Source of the DNA: Rotaria sp. Silwood1
Taxonomy: Eukaryota > Rotifera > Eurotatoria > Philodinida > Philodinidae
Direction of reading: 5' to 3'
Assembly (NCBI GenBank): GCA_905250075.1
Contig: CAJNOP010000875.1
Location: 1-64,000, forward strand
DNA: 64,000 bases
The position numbers were made by a program, and so were the translations under genes. Within the stretch, counting starts at the first letter, position 1. Each line of letters opens with the position of its first letter. The notes beneath the pieces were generated by a model. It was not told the origin of the DNA. It was given only the letters and a program-made list of their open reading frames with translations, and searched no databases. Shown here piece by piece: positions 24,006-36,390 of this stretch.

Positions 24006-27000
24006 TTAAGCAACATATTCATATATATTAGCATTATCCGTTGATCGTTTCATATATTCACGTTCAAGTAAACTTTCAATACGTGTTTTAACAATTGCTG
24101 TCTAAATAAAAAAAAATAAAATTCAAAAAGGAATGTTTTTTTCTTTATTAAAACAAAAATTTATTCATACTGATATTGGAAATTTTAATTGAGCAAAAAC
24201 TTCAGATATTAATTGAGCATGTCCAAGTGTTTTACGTGTTTTCATTATTCGTACAACAGCTGCATCAATTTGATAATGACGATCTTGTACAACACGTTCT
24301 GTTGTTGAAGTATTTTCTTCAGGCTACAAAAAGAAGCAAAATTTCTTTTGACAAAAAAACAAAAATTAAATATTTTTTCTACGAACTGTTTCTTTTAATT
24401 GTACTTGATTTATTTTTATACGAATTAATTTATGATCAAATGATGTATTTAATGTAAATCGATCAGTTATATTAATATCTTTACTCTAGAAGAAGAAAAA
24501 AAATAAATAATTATCAACATTAAAAAAACAATGTTCTTTACTAATGGTTTTTTATTTAATAAACGAATTTTTCCACAAGCTAATGATTGTAAAGTTCGTT
24601 GTAATTCTGCTTCTTCTACAAAAAAAAATATATAAGAATAAATGTTTAAAATATAAATAAAATAATAATTTAATATAAATGATTACGAACGAATTTTCGT
24701 TTGTTCTTGAATATCTTTATAACTAAGATCAATATGTTGATTAAAAAGAAGAAGAACAAGTGCTTGATAAAGTGATACTTGAAATTCTTTGATTGTCTAA
24801 TAAAAATAAAAAACATATATTTTATTTTGAATTTTAATTTTTGAATTAAACCTTTTCTTTTAACCATCCTTTTAATAAACAATGATCTAATGAATATTGC
24901 CATTGAAGTTTTCTTCCTGTATGTTTACTTAAATAAAATTTTGTAAATATTTCTTGTAATTGACAAAGCTTAAATATAATATTTATTAAATAAAAATATA
25001 AAAAACACAAACTAAATAAATAATTTACTTCAGGTGGTAGAATAGCACTAACTGTTGGATATGTTGGCCAAAAACCCATTGTTAATACAGATACAAACAT
25101 ACTTATATTTCCAGGAACTTCACGATTGTGCATATGCTGTAAAAAAAACGTCATTTTTAAATAAAAAAAATATTAACTAAGAAGAAAGATACCATCCTTA
25201 ACTATTACATCTATTGATTGACAAAATTTTAGTAAAACGATCGTAGTCTAACGAAGGAACGTTTTCAACGGTCAAATTCGGACTTCGTGTATAAAATAGA
25301 TCCTAGTGAGATATGAAAAATCCCAAGAGATTAAATATCCTTAGGTCTTCTGTTCAGAATTGTAGACATTTTAGCCTAGGCAGGAGGTGTGCACAGGGTG
25401 CTCGGGCACCCCCCTTGGCTAAAAAATATCTGGAGGAGAGTACGGACGAAAAAATCTTTTTGAGAAACGAAAATTTATTTTGCTGCTGGTGTGCACCCTC
25501 CTTGGAAAATTCCTGGCTATGCCACTGAGCCTACAGGGGTGTAACATAACCATTACGACTCCATCTAGAACTTAAAGTATAAATGATATCAAAGAGTTTT
25601 ATATACCAGATTAATGTTCGTCAAAAATTGTATTTATGAGTATAATTAATAGATCTTAGAACAATTATTGCCTATGAAATGTCTGGAAATACATACCGAA
25701 ATGTGCTCGTATTTCCAGACATTTCATAGGCAATAATTGTTCTAAAATCTATTAATCATACTCATAAATCCAGTTTTTGAAGAGCATTAATCTGGTATAT
25801 AAAACTCTTTGATATCATTTATACTTGAAGTTCTAGATGGAGTCGTAATGGTTATGTTACACCCTGTAGATCATAGTATATACCATAACCTAGGCAAAAA
25901 TGCCTACAATTCTGAACAGAAAGTCTAAGGAGATTTTTCATACTTCACTAAGGTCTATCTTATGTACAAAGTCCGAACTCAAAAGAAATTTGACAATTGA
26001 AAATGTTCCCTCGTAAGCTGAATACTTCGTATACTTTTCTCGTTAGTTGTTTGACTTACATTTTTTTACGTATAACTAATTATTAGACTTAAATTTATAT
26101 TCTTATTATATGCTGAATAAATTTAAAATTTATCTTACTTGTTCAAATGCTATCATAATATCTTTCGATAATTCCATATCTTTAAACATGCCTTCAAGTT
26201 TACTTGTAAATACATTACCACATTCTATAAAATAGATAACAAAAAAAAAAAATCTTAAACATATATCTATTATTGAAAAAAAACAAAACCAGAACAATCT
26301 TTCTAACCTTGTTTAAGTTTAAGTAGCATAGATTTTTCAGCATCAACTGATGCACTTTTTCCAACTAATAAACGTTTTGCTAAATCTTTTTTATAGAATG
26401 CTTCAAATACATCTTTACCATGAATAAAACGAAATAAAATAAGTAATTTATCAAGAATTTTTTCTAATTCTTCTTCTGATGCTTCTTTATTTCCAGAACG
26501 TAATCTTGCATCAACAGCTTTAGCTAAAAAAAAAAAACGAAATAATAAAAATATGCCAAAAAAAAAGAAAAATATCAAACCAATTAATTCAGCAGGTTTA
26601 TTAACACGTTGATTCATAAAATGTTCAAATGAATCTTTAAGTATATTAGAAAATTTTTCATTATTATGAAAACATTCATGAAGAAAATGATCTAATTTTT
26701 CTTTAAATTCAAGTAATTCATCAACCATTTTATCATCTTTAGTAACATCAATTATAAGTGCACGACCATATGTCTTAAAAAAAAGAAAATAAACATAAAA
26801 CAAATATTTTTTTTCTTTTTACTTTTATATAATTTCCAAATGCTTCACGAAGATCATTGATACCAATTTGACCAATTCGTAAAAATAAATCATATATTAA
26901 TGCAACAGATGAATAACGATTTTCATTGATAAGTATATCAAAACCTTTTGAAAGTATATTTTTAATATGAAGTGTAATTAAATTATTTTCAACAATATGA

Positions 27001-30000
27001 ATAAGTTGAACTCTAATAAATAAATAAATATTTAATATACCATAAAAAAAAATTAAAATATTTATTATTTTACTTTGTTGATTGATCAATATAATTTGTT
27101 AATCGTGTTTGTTCTTCACGAAGACGACGTTCAACATGTAGAAGATATTGACTAATTTCTAATGTTTGAATTAAATGACGACCTTCATTATGATAAAGCT
27201 CTTCAGTTGATTGTAAAAATAATGGTTCAAAATCTTTTCGATAAAGCTAAAAATAAATATTATCTTTTTTTTTACATAAAAAAAAGAAACAAAAATATCG
27301 TTCCTATTGAATTTGATTTGATAGACAATCGAAAATAGGTTCGACTTACCGTTCGAAAAATTATTTCTATTAACCTTTAAAAACAAATCTAAATGTCACT
27401 TATTATATAGTTACAGATCAGAGATGGACAAAATCGCACCGCGCCACTGCTTGCGCCTAGACGCTACGCACATCTCTCTTTCTCTTTGCTCTACCAATCA
27501 GTTTCTCAAACTCCACCGAATACCGGGATGCTCTAAGCATGCGCTCATAGAAGCTCAGACTAGTGTAGCGTAGGCGTGAGCAACGGCGCGGGGAGGCGCG
27601 GTGCGACTTTGTCCATCTCTGTTACAGATAGTGGATAAATTGAAGATATAAGTAAGTGATAAGGCAAGAAACATTCCATTTGAAAGTTAAAGAAGAGATA
27701 TTTTTGTTTGTTTTTTTTATTAAATTTCTGAACGACTATCAGTTTCACTAAATTTAAATTTATTTTTAGAAACTAAAATTTTCTATCGATCATTTTTTTT
27801 TGTTTTTATAGAAAAATTGATCTAAACAAATCAGAATTTCAAATAATACATTCTGAAATTTGTCTCTTATATTATCGCAATCATCAAATCTATACTCTTT
27901 GATGTAAAAAGAAAACTTTGTTTAAACTCTCCTTCGTTCAATAGAATTCGATGATTATTCTTCTGATCTTGAAATAAAATATTTCAATATATAGCATCTT
28001 TAATTTCAACTACTTAGGACAAACCAAAAGTTCGTAGAACGGTTTTAAAGAATCTTGTCGGAAAATGAAAAACCAAATATATCATGTTGTAGAGCTTTTT
28101 GAGATGCGTCGAATCGTATATAATAAATCATAAGACTTTGAACGAACTAGAGTCAATTTACTGATAGACGACTACGCATCCATACTCACACCCTCACCTA
28201 AGTATGATAGGTTACTGAATATTGTGATCCTTGGGATTAGTCGAAAGTATTTGTAAAATATTTTTTCTCACATACGATTTTGCAGAGTTTTTGACGGGCT
28301 ACAACTTCATATATGTAGCATCTCCGGTCCAGAGATGTCCATCGCGGCGCGATCGCTGCCGCTACCGCCACCGCCGCTGTGGCGGCGCGGTAGCGGTTGT
28401 TTTTTCAAATAACCATCGCGGTGCGGCACGGCAGCCGTCGTTTTTTAACTAACTATCGCGGCAGCGGCGTGGTAGCGGTAGGTTTTTTGGAGAACAATGC
28501 AAAAATGCATGAATTCGAATAGAATTTCAATGTTTGCAAGTGCAAAACTATGAGATTCAACGAATCTTATCGATTGGTAACAACAGCTCTAGTCCTGAAC
28601 AGTCACAGATCGTAAAATTCACAACATTATTCTAACAATCATCGCGGCATGGTTATTTTTGGTGGCGTCGCGGCAGCGGCGCGTTAGCTTTTTTCTTTTA
28701 TCGTCGCGGCGCGGCAGCGGTCAGTTTTCAACCGCGATGGACATCTGTGCTCCGGTCATCTTGTCAATGTGGGTGCGTAGTCGTCTATCAGTAAATTGAC
28801 TCTAGTTTCTTCAAAGTCTTATGAAAACAGGATTTATTATATACCATTCGACGCACCTCAAAAAGCCCTACAACATGGTATATTTGGTTTTTCATTTTTG
28901 AATAGTTTACCTTATCCGACAAGATTCTTTAAAACCGTTCTACGAACTTTTGGTTTGCCCTAAGTATTTTATAATGAAAATTTCTCAAAATAGATTTTTA
29001 AATTTTCGTACCTAACTAATAAGTTAATAGTTCCGGTTCTATAGTTTATTTCAGGAAACGAACCGGAACTATTTTTAGTAATTGAAACCGGAGACGGAAC
29101 TGTTATTTTACTTCTAGGTAATGTTTAAAATTGTAGAACCTCTATGATTCAAAGGTATTCAACTTTTATATAATAGTAACAAAACAAAACTAAATAGAAT
29201 ATAGTCATTCGCTATTATCAAATACCTTCGAGAATTGTGTAATGTACGAAAATAATAATAAAGTATAAGTAAAAAAAAAAAAGAAGATTGTAACTTACAT
29301 GTAAATCAATTAACATACGAATAAGATTTTTAATTAAATTTCTATCAATTGTTTCACCTCGCCTTTCTTGTTCAATTAATTTAAGAATACCATTGATACA
29401 TCTATAAATTTTAAAAAAAATTCAATATACCTCAAAAAAAAAAATTCTTTTTTTTTTACCTATTTGAAATAATTGAATTTTGCATAATATAACGACGAAA
29501 TAAATCTTGATTAAGTTCCCTAAGAGAAAAACAACCAGATTTTTTTTTGAAAACAAATAATATATATATATATATGATAAATTTTAATACCATATACTTG
29601 GTACAGCTGCATGTAAAACATAAGTTCGATCAAGTACAATAAATAATTGACGAATAAGACTCTAAAAATAAAGAAATTAATAAAAACAAAAAAAAAAAAA
29701 TTTTCCTACTGATCGTATAATATGATCATTCCATATTGAATTAAGTATACGAAGATAATCATTACTATCATTAATTTCACTAAAAATACAAAACATATAT
29801 ATTTTTTTTGTTTATTTCTAAAATTTTAATCAAAAACAAAAAAATTACTTTAATAAAGTCGGTAAAAATGTTTGTACATGTTCATCAAGTACTTTTCGTA
29901 AATTATCATAGAGAAGATTTGGTTGTGAAGTATTTGTATCATTTGTTGATGTTGTACATAAATGATCAATATGACGATAAAGTTGTTCTTCATTTGTTGG

Positions 30001-30417
30001 ACTTATTGTACCATTAAGTATAGCTTCTAATGCTTGTTTAAGTAATGGCCATATTTTATCAAAATAATCTGATGGTAATACAAGAGATGATGCTAATAAA
30101 AGAAAAGAAATATATGTAAAAACAAAAAATAAAAGTTTTTGAGAAGAAAGAAAGTAATTTTCTCTATACGAACTTTTTAAATTTTTAATAATAAGTTTTT
30201 TAGTTGAATTTGATGATATAAAAGATGATGAACCATTTGAATAACGATTATGTGTTTCTTTATCCATTGAAATTGTTGTAGTATTATTATGTTGATGTTT
30301 TAATTTTTTTATTGATGATGTCGAAGATTTTGTTGATGAATTTGATTCGTCAAATGAATTATTTGGATGATCGCGTTTCAAGCGAATCGATGAATTTTTA
30401 TCACTAGGTTTTGACAT
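24006..30417 (-). CDS. CUL4: Cullin-4, scaffold of CRL4 ubiquitin ligases
   Basis: Predicted 800-aa protein in 18 exons: 30174-30417, 29849-30092, 29710-29779, 29591-29661, 29460-29519, 29299-29401, 27074-27246, 26823-27012, 26581-26773, 26308-26523, 26139-26224, 25029-25136, 24852-24968, 24691-24796, 24542-24615, 24387-24485, 24171-24323 and 24006-24101. All phases agree. CUL4 links DDB1-bound substrate receptors to Rbx1 and E2. Diagnostic stretches are KPAELI, the cullin signature [44 protein letters not shown] and HTGRKLQW. The neddylation lysine is K746 in VVRIMK, and the protein ends YEYVA. It is CUL4 by the N-terminal KNLK..DYFDKIW and LDRTYVL..PSIW motifs. The N-terminal about 80 residues are Ser/Lys-rich and basic, as in CUL4B. 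Introns 6 (2 kb) and 11 (1 kb) hold transposons. Introns 1, 14 and 16 begin GTTCGTA. Confidence 0.96.
25248..26017. mobile_element. CTTACGAGG-type foldback element, copy 2 (with nested insert)
   Basis: Located in cullin-4 intron 11. It starts CTAACGAAGGAACGTTTTC and ends GAAAATGTTCCCTCGTAAG. Arms pair across CATTTCATAGGCAATAATTG (near 25730) and its inverse near 25665, and across AACTCTTTGATATCATTTAT near 25803 with its inverse near 25578. The length is 770 bp, or about 615 bp once the nested insert and its duplication are removed, which matches the other copies. Confidence 0.8.
25381..25527. mobile_element. hAT-like mini-element nested in foldback copy 2
   Basis: It begins CAGGAGGTGTGCAC and ends GGCTATGCCACTG. 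Flanking 8-mers AGCCTAGG and AGCCTACA agree at six positions. The opposite arm of the host foldback lacks this block, so it was inserted after the foldback formed. The CTGGCTATGCCACTG end resembles a hAT terminus widely seen in animal genomes (from memory). The left terminus is decayed. Confidence 0.6.
27419..27621. mobile_element. hAT-type MITE, copy A
   Basis: A 203-bp element in cullin-4 intron 6. Terminal inverted repeats begin CAGAGATGGACAAA with GTCGCACCGCGCC-like continuations, and a perfect 8-bp target duplication, TTACAGAT, lies on both sides. Non-coding. It shares most of its interior with the copy at 35281, including TCTCAAACTCCACCGAATAC. Confidence 0.92.
28011..28966. repeat. Foldback element in cullin-4 intron 6
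   Basis: The arms pair over more than 150 bp, starting TACTTAGGACAAACCAAAAG at the left with CTTTTGGTTTGCCCTAAGTA at the right. Inner parts GTCAATTTACTGATAGACGA (left) and its inverse near 28790 also pair. Its loop was later split by a GC-rich hAT-type insert, so the original element was about 528 bp. Its ends differ from the CTTACGAGG family. Confidence 0.85.
28330..28749. mobile_element. GC-rich hAT-type MITE nested in a foldback loop
   Basis: 420 bp, bounded by CAGAGATGTCCATCGCGG and CCGCGATGGACATCTGTG (one mismatch as inverted repeats). The perfect 8-bp target duplication CTCCGGTC flanks it at 28322-28329 and 28750-28757. The interior repeats GCGGCAGCGGCG, GGTAGCGGT and ATCGCGG words and is much more GC-rich than the window. 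Non-coding. The CAGAGATG start resembles copies A and B, but the interior is unrelated. Confidence 0.9.
29026..29073. repeat. Perfect 14-bp inverted repeat
   Basis: AATAGTTCCGGTTC and GAACCGGAACTATT flank a 20-bp spacer in cullin-4 intron 6. It may be the stub of a larger element (a further AACCGGAGACGGAAC follows) or a simple hairpin. Confidence 0.6.
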
Positions 30418-31376
30418 TCACAGATATATGAACATCAAAATTTAATTTGGGATAAGGGAAGGAGGGTAATTGAATGAATAAAACTTTGAAAATAAAAAAG
30501 AAACGATCAAGTTTTTTTAATATTGTTTTGCTTCTTGTAATATTATGACAAATGACAGAATTGATTTTTTAATATCTATATATAAGAAGAAAAAAAAAAT
30601 GAAATGTATGTCTTTTTTGTCTTGTTTTCACTTGTGTTTGAATTACTGACCGATTATTTTCAGATTACAAATAACAAACAGCTGATTACATAAATCTTCT
30701 ATTCAATTGGTTATTTTTCAAGCAATCAAAAAATAGTTATAAGTATCATAGTAAAAAACTTCTCGATTTATTATTGTTTATTTGATCTTTTTTTTTTTCT
30801 TTTGATATTTGTTAGCGAAAGCTTCTCTTATTTAGACCTTGATTATTTATTTTTAATAATATCAATGATATGTCATGAAATCAAAAGGATTACATAACAA
30901 GATTAAAGTTGAAGGTTTTTCCTGTCACCTACTTAATTTCTTTTTCGATAGAATGATTAGAGAAATATGAGAAATTTTTTTTTTCCAATGCTTTCAATCT
31001 AAAATATTGAATAAAAATTTGACAATAGAATGTCTTGCAAAACAAATATGAAAAGATTTGTAAAAAAAAAAAATCTTTGCAACATTGAAGATATTTATCT
31101 CATATTGAATATAATATTTTCTATAAGACAATACATATGATAGGAAAATATTTAACATGATAACAAAATAAATCTTATAGAATAGCAATCTTTAGTTCTA
31201 TAAATAATTTATATTTTGATACATATGAAGAAAAAAAAAACAATCTGATAATGATTTTTTCTATATAAAATATCTCATTTTTAAATAATTCAATTTTCAT
31301 CTATTTGTACGAGAACTTTTATAATGCAAATTTTTGTTTTATTTATTTTTCTTCTTTTTTTACAATACACTAAAAT
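30418..31376. other. Intergenic between CUL4 and NPHP1
   Basis: AT-rich. It should contain the cullin-4 promoter and 5' leader on the right of its start codon and the NPHP1 3' end. No specific site was recognised. Confidence 0.45.
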
Positions 31377-34300
31377 CTAAGCTACAATATCATTTGTAAA
31401 ATCATGAGTATATTTTTGTAATGAAAAACTAATTTCATCTGTTGTAAATGGTGTCCATTTATCTGTTAAACTTGGATCAAGTAATAATGAAAGAATATCA
31501 TCTCCAGGATGTTTTTTTCTTGGTAATAAACGTTTAATTAAATCATTTATTAAATTTTTTCGTTCAATTAATATTATTTTATCATGAAAGTCATATACTG
31601 GTAATTGTCGATATTGAAGAAGAGGATAAATAAATAATTCATATGTATTTATAAATAATTTACGTTGTTGTTGTAAACTTGATGATGATGTAAGATAACG
31701 ATGTTTTCTTACACTATATAAACGATTTAATGTATAAATAAGATCAGATTGTTTTAATGATTGAAAAAATGTACTTAAAAATATTGAATCAATTGGTGTT
31801 GTTGATAAATTAGTTGGATGTTGACGTTTATATAATTGATATGCAAGTTCATTACGAAAAAAAACAATAGGTTTTATTATATTAATTGGTACAATAATTG
31901 ATTGTATTGGTAAATTATCATAAAGTAAATCAACATCACTTTCACGTGATTCAATTGAAAATTTAATACGTGCTCGTTTAAAACGATCAATCATACCTGA
32001 TATACCATCTGAACTAAGAATTTTATATTGTGGATCAAGTAAAATATTTGTTTCATCTATATTTCCACCTTTTAAAAGTTCATTATAATTTTTTGTATCT
32101 GTTATTAATGGTGGTTCATCATCATCAATTGAAACTGTTGACCAACCACAAGCAATTTCACATTTTTCTTGTGTTACTGTTGATTGACACCATAATGATA
32201 ATTCCATAAGTAATTTTAGATTTTGACCAGAAGTTGATGTATTTGAACGTATAAGTAATTCAGGTTGTTCATCAATTAATGTATTTGGACCATTACGTAC
32301 AAAATGCCAATCTTCAGTTAAATCTCGTTCATCAATTTTTGATGGAATAAGTGCTCGAACAGTATGAATATTCGAAATGACGTCAGCACCATCATACAGA
32401 CATACACGAACACATCGATCCAAAACACGAATCTATAGAAAATGAAAATTTTTACTATAAAAAATTTAACAAACAGCAAAAAAAAATAGTACTAATCAAT
32501 CGAGCGAAAAAAAGTAATTACATACCAAATATATTCAAACTATTATTGAAAAAAAAGGAAAAGTATTTTATTATTAAAATGAAAATAATTCAATTTTGAC
32601 TTAGATTTTTTTTTTTAAATAGTTTTACAATCGTCTTCTTTTTTTTTTTTGTATTGAATAAATATAAAAAAGTATTTACCTGTTCACCTTTAACTCGAGG
32701 TATTTTAACACATTCTTTAAGTGTAAGAATTTTTTGATGTATGACATCATGTACTTGTAATTTATCGGTATCAGCACGCCAATGAAGATCAGTAAAAGCA
32801 AGATTTGATTCAGTCATTTTTGGTATAAGATTTTGCCATAATTGATATTGTTCAATTTGACTTAATTCAGCTAAATCTGATGGTACAAAACCAGTAGGAA
32901 TATTATTTTTATCTTTAAATGCATTAACAAGTGTTATTGCTGATGTTGTTGGTTTTATTCGTCGTCGTATTTGTTGTTTAGATAACAAATGAATAAGATT
33001 AATTGGTACTAAACCTTGTTGTTGTGTTTCAATATTTTTAAATAACCACCAATCATCTGAACGTTGTTCAACAAGTGTTAATATATCATTTTTATGTATA
33101 GTTAAATCACCAGTTTGTTCACCAATTGAATCTTGTATAACAATAAATTGTGTTCCTGGTAAATATTTATTTGTTCGAAGTTCTTGTACATATGCATTAA
33201 CTAATGTTGGTTGTTCTTCTTCTTCTTCTTCTTTTTGTTCATCATAATCATGATCAGATACATATTCTTCATGATCATCTGGTTCACGTAAATGTCGAAG
33301 TTCTTCTTCATCTTCTTCTTCAAAATAAGAATCTTCTTCTTCTTCTTCTTCACTTTCATCATCTCGTTTTTTTTTAACTATTGGAATTTCAGTACGTCCT
33401 TTTGGACTTTGTATTTTTTTATGTGTTGGTATAGGTGATGATATTATTGTTGTTGGTTTTTTAATTTTTGGTGATGAAGATGGTATAAGATCGGTTTTAA
33501 CTCCTAATGTTTTTTTACTAGTACGTGGTGTTGCAGGTGAACGTGATCGACGACCATGACCGGTTAAATCTTTACCATTTTCATCTGTTAATGTTTGACT
33601 TTTAAGTTCATCTAATAATTGACGATCATCCTGAGCTTCATCATCATCTTCACTTAGATCACTTTCTTCATCAGATACTTCTATTTTCTTTCGATTTATA
33701 ATAATTGGTTCAGTTTTCTTTAATAATCGAGGTGATTTCTCGGGTACTAAAAACAAAAAAAAATTAATGTATTATGAAGAAATTTTGCTAAATTTTAATT
33801 TTATTTTACCTTTTTTCTTATCTGACACAACATCATCATCATCACTTTCCTCTTCTTCGTCTTCCTCGTCTTCCTCTTCGTCCTCCTCTTCTTCAGTATC
33901 ACTTCGTGCTTCATCTTTCGTCTTCTTTTCTGCTGCATCATCCGTTTTATGAATAGGTTCTGTTGCTGTTGGTGTCGTAGTATCATGTGATTTCTTTGAT
34001 GATGATTTCTTTTTACCACCAAATGGAAGTTTTCTCATTAGTGCTCCAACTCCTTTTGTATTTTCAGTTTCAGTTGATACTCGTGGTGCAGCTACAGGTT
34101 GACCATCAGCTGGTGTTGCAGCTGGTTGAAGATCACCTGTAGATGTAGTAGTTGCTGGTATTGTTCCAGTTGCTCTTTCAAGATGTTTATCAACTTGATT
34201 AAGATCTTTTGATAGACTTGATAAAGTTTTTAATGCCGATTTTTTTGTTTTATCAAATTTTTTTACTGGAAATTTTGGATCAGAATCTTTTGTCATTGCA

Positions 34301-34587
34301 TCAATTTGTTTTTGAAGATTAATAAGACGTTCATTTAAATCTCGAATTTGTGTACGACCTTCAACTGAACGATCACGATTAGCAGCAGCTTTTTTTCGTC
34401 CAGTATCAATTTTTTCCAAGGTTTTTGTTGTTGTATCAACATCTTTTTTTAATTGATCGATTTCATTCATTAATTGTTCCATTGATTTTGGTGATGATAA
34501 AGTAGCTGCTGCTGCTGCTGCTGTATCCGCCGATGATGGAGCTGAAGGATCTAATGGTGCAGATATGGCTCCGGTAGGGGCTGCCAT
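31377..34587 (-). CDS. NPHP1: Nephrocystin-1 (NPHP1)
   Basis: Predicted 966-aa protein in three exons: 33810-34587, 32680-33746 and 31377-32432. Nephrocystin-1 is an adaptor of the ciliary transition zone and cell junctions. The order is typical of the family: an N-terminal coiled coil (about 36-135, EQLMNEIDQLKKDVD onward), acidic stretches, an SH3 domain (about 458-514, with QTGDLTIHKNDILTLVE, DDWW and GLVPINL), then the nephrocystin homology region with IPTGFVPSDLAEL, RVCLYDGADVISNIHTVRA and ACGW. It is longer than human NPHP1 (about 730 aa) because of Ala/Thr-rich and Glu/Asp-rich expansions on both sides of the exon 1/2 junction. The start ATG is chosen as the first in the frame, followed by an Ala-rich leader. 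Its three large exons contrast with cullin-4 next door. Confidence 0.92.
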
Positions 34588-36390
34588 GTTTAATGTAAAA
34601 TTATTCTATAGTCGATATGAATTGATTCAGTCCTATCTATTTTACTAAATGTCAAGTATCTTGGCAACTACATCTGTAATGATGATTATAGATCTTCTAA
34701 ATTTTATTGAATTTATCTTTGAAAAATAATTTTCAAATAAAATCAGAATTTATTATTTAATTTACTTCTCTTATTTTTAAGAAGCTGTCGAACTTAATGA
34801 GGATATTAGTGACATCTAACGATAGACAAGTCGTGGATATATATATAAATGCGCTGAAAAAAACCATACAGTCAGCATTGAAATTCGGCCAAAATCCAAC
34901 TTTATCAGGATATCCTTTTTACATAATTCGAATTCGTTGGGCTAGTTTTGAATTTGAAAATTTTCCGATAACCAGATCGAAAATGCACTAATCATTCAAT
35001 ATAAATAATTACAAAAAAATAAGTATCTTGTATCTTTCAAACGATTCTAATTCGAGTTAGAAAATGTTGATCTTGACAAACTCTAATATCAACAGATCGC
35101 AAAATATCAAGGCAAATGTAATATCGCTGAGAGATCTGCGAGAAAATTTTTAACTCTCATAATAAACTATTCTCATTACGATCTCTCTCTGTGCAAAGTT
35201 TTAAGTGTGAATTCGATAATCGATTCTTTTTTAAGTATTTCTCAACTTTCAAATATTCATAGTTCACATGCTGTACATAGCAGAGATGGACAAAGTCGCA
35301 CCGCGCCTCCCCGCGCCGAGGCGCTACGCATATCTCTCTTTCTCTTTGCTCTATCAATCAGTTTCTCAAACTCCACCGAATACCGGGATGCTCTAAACAT
35401 GCGCTCATCGAAGTTCAGAGTAGTGTAGCGTAGGTGTGAGCAATGGCACGGTGCGACTTTGTCCATCTCTGGTACATAGCCTTCGAGTAAACTTCTCTCC
35501 TAGGACAAAATTCGATAGACTATCTCAGATACTCTTTTTTTTTTTTATGAAACATCTTCTCAAAAGAGGCGTGTTAAACTATACAATTAGCAATTCCGAC
35601 CTACCTCCTCTCCATGGCCGACATGATTGATGTATGATAAAAAAAAACACACATCTTGTTACAATATAAACTATCTTCTTATTGTATTTCTAGAGTATAA
35701 AGAAATGTATCCAAAAATAGATAGAATAAAATCTTCTCTCTCTATGATTAACAACAATAATTACATCCTGTTTTATATTTTAATATTATAGAATTTGTTC
35801 TAACAACTTTCTTTCTATTCATAACATTAATTTACATTTTTTTTTTTTTGTAAATCTCATATCAAATTTAGAAACTAACATCATCATAAAACTAATTATT
35901 ATATGAACTTAACACATATATATATCAAGTTACAGTTATATAATATACATGAATTTCATTTATAATGATAATGTCAAAAGAGATTATATAACAACATAAA
36001 TCAGTTCGATAAATATTTTTTTTTTTTTGTTTCATTCATTTTATATCATATGTAAACAATGAAATTATTTTACAAATAAAAACTAGAACTATTTATCATT
36101 TGTAAAATCTAATTTAGCATCGAATTTCATAATTGAAAATGGTTTTTTTTTGTTTTTGTTTAATTAGAGATAAGACAAGAAGAATTGGAAAGTTTATTTT
36201 ATATATATATATATTCTACATAAATAATGATCATACCAAAGAAAAAAAAGATTTTATATATAAATGTAAGAAGAAATCTGTTGTTTGAAATACGGAATGT
36301 AAATATAAGAAAATAAAGTCAACAGAAATGGAACAAAAAAAAAAAATAAGAAGAAGAAGAATTTTAATTCTTTTTTTTTTCATATTAATT
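34588..36390. other. Intergenic between NPHP1 and AP2M1
   Basis: Contains the hAT-type MITE copy B at 35281-35471. Otherwise AT-rich, with no reading frame that looks genuine. The NPHP1 promoter should be at the left and the AP2M1 3' end at the right. Confidence 0.5.
35281..35471. mobile_element. hAT-type MITE, copy B
   Basis: 191 bp with ends CAGAGATGGACAAAGTCGC and GCGACTTTGTCCATCTCTG, and a perfect 8-bp target duplication GTACATAG at 35273-35280 and 35472-35479. The interior matches copy A (27419) closely, including TCTCTCTTTCTCTTTGCTCT and ACCGAATACCGGGATGCTCT. It is shorter near the right end by a small deletion. Non-coding. Confidence 0.93.
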
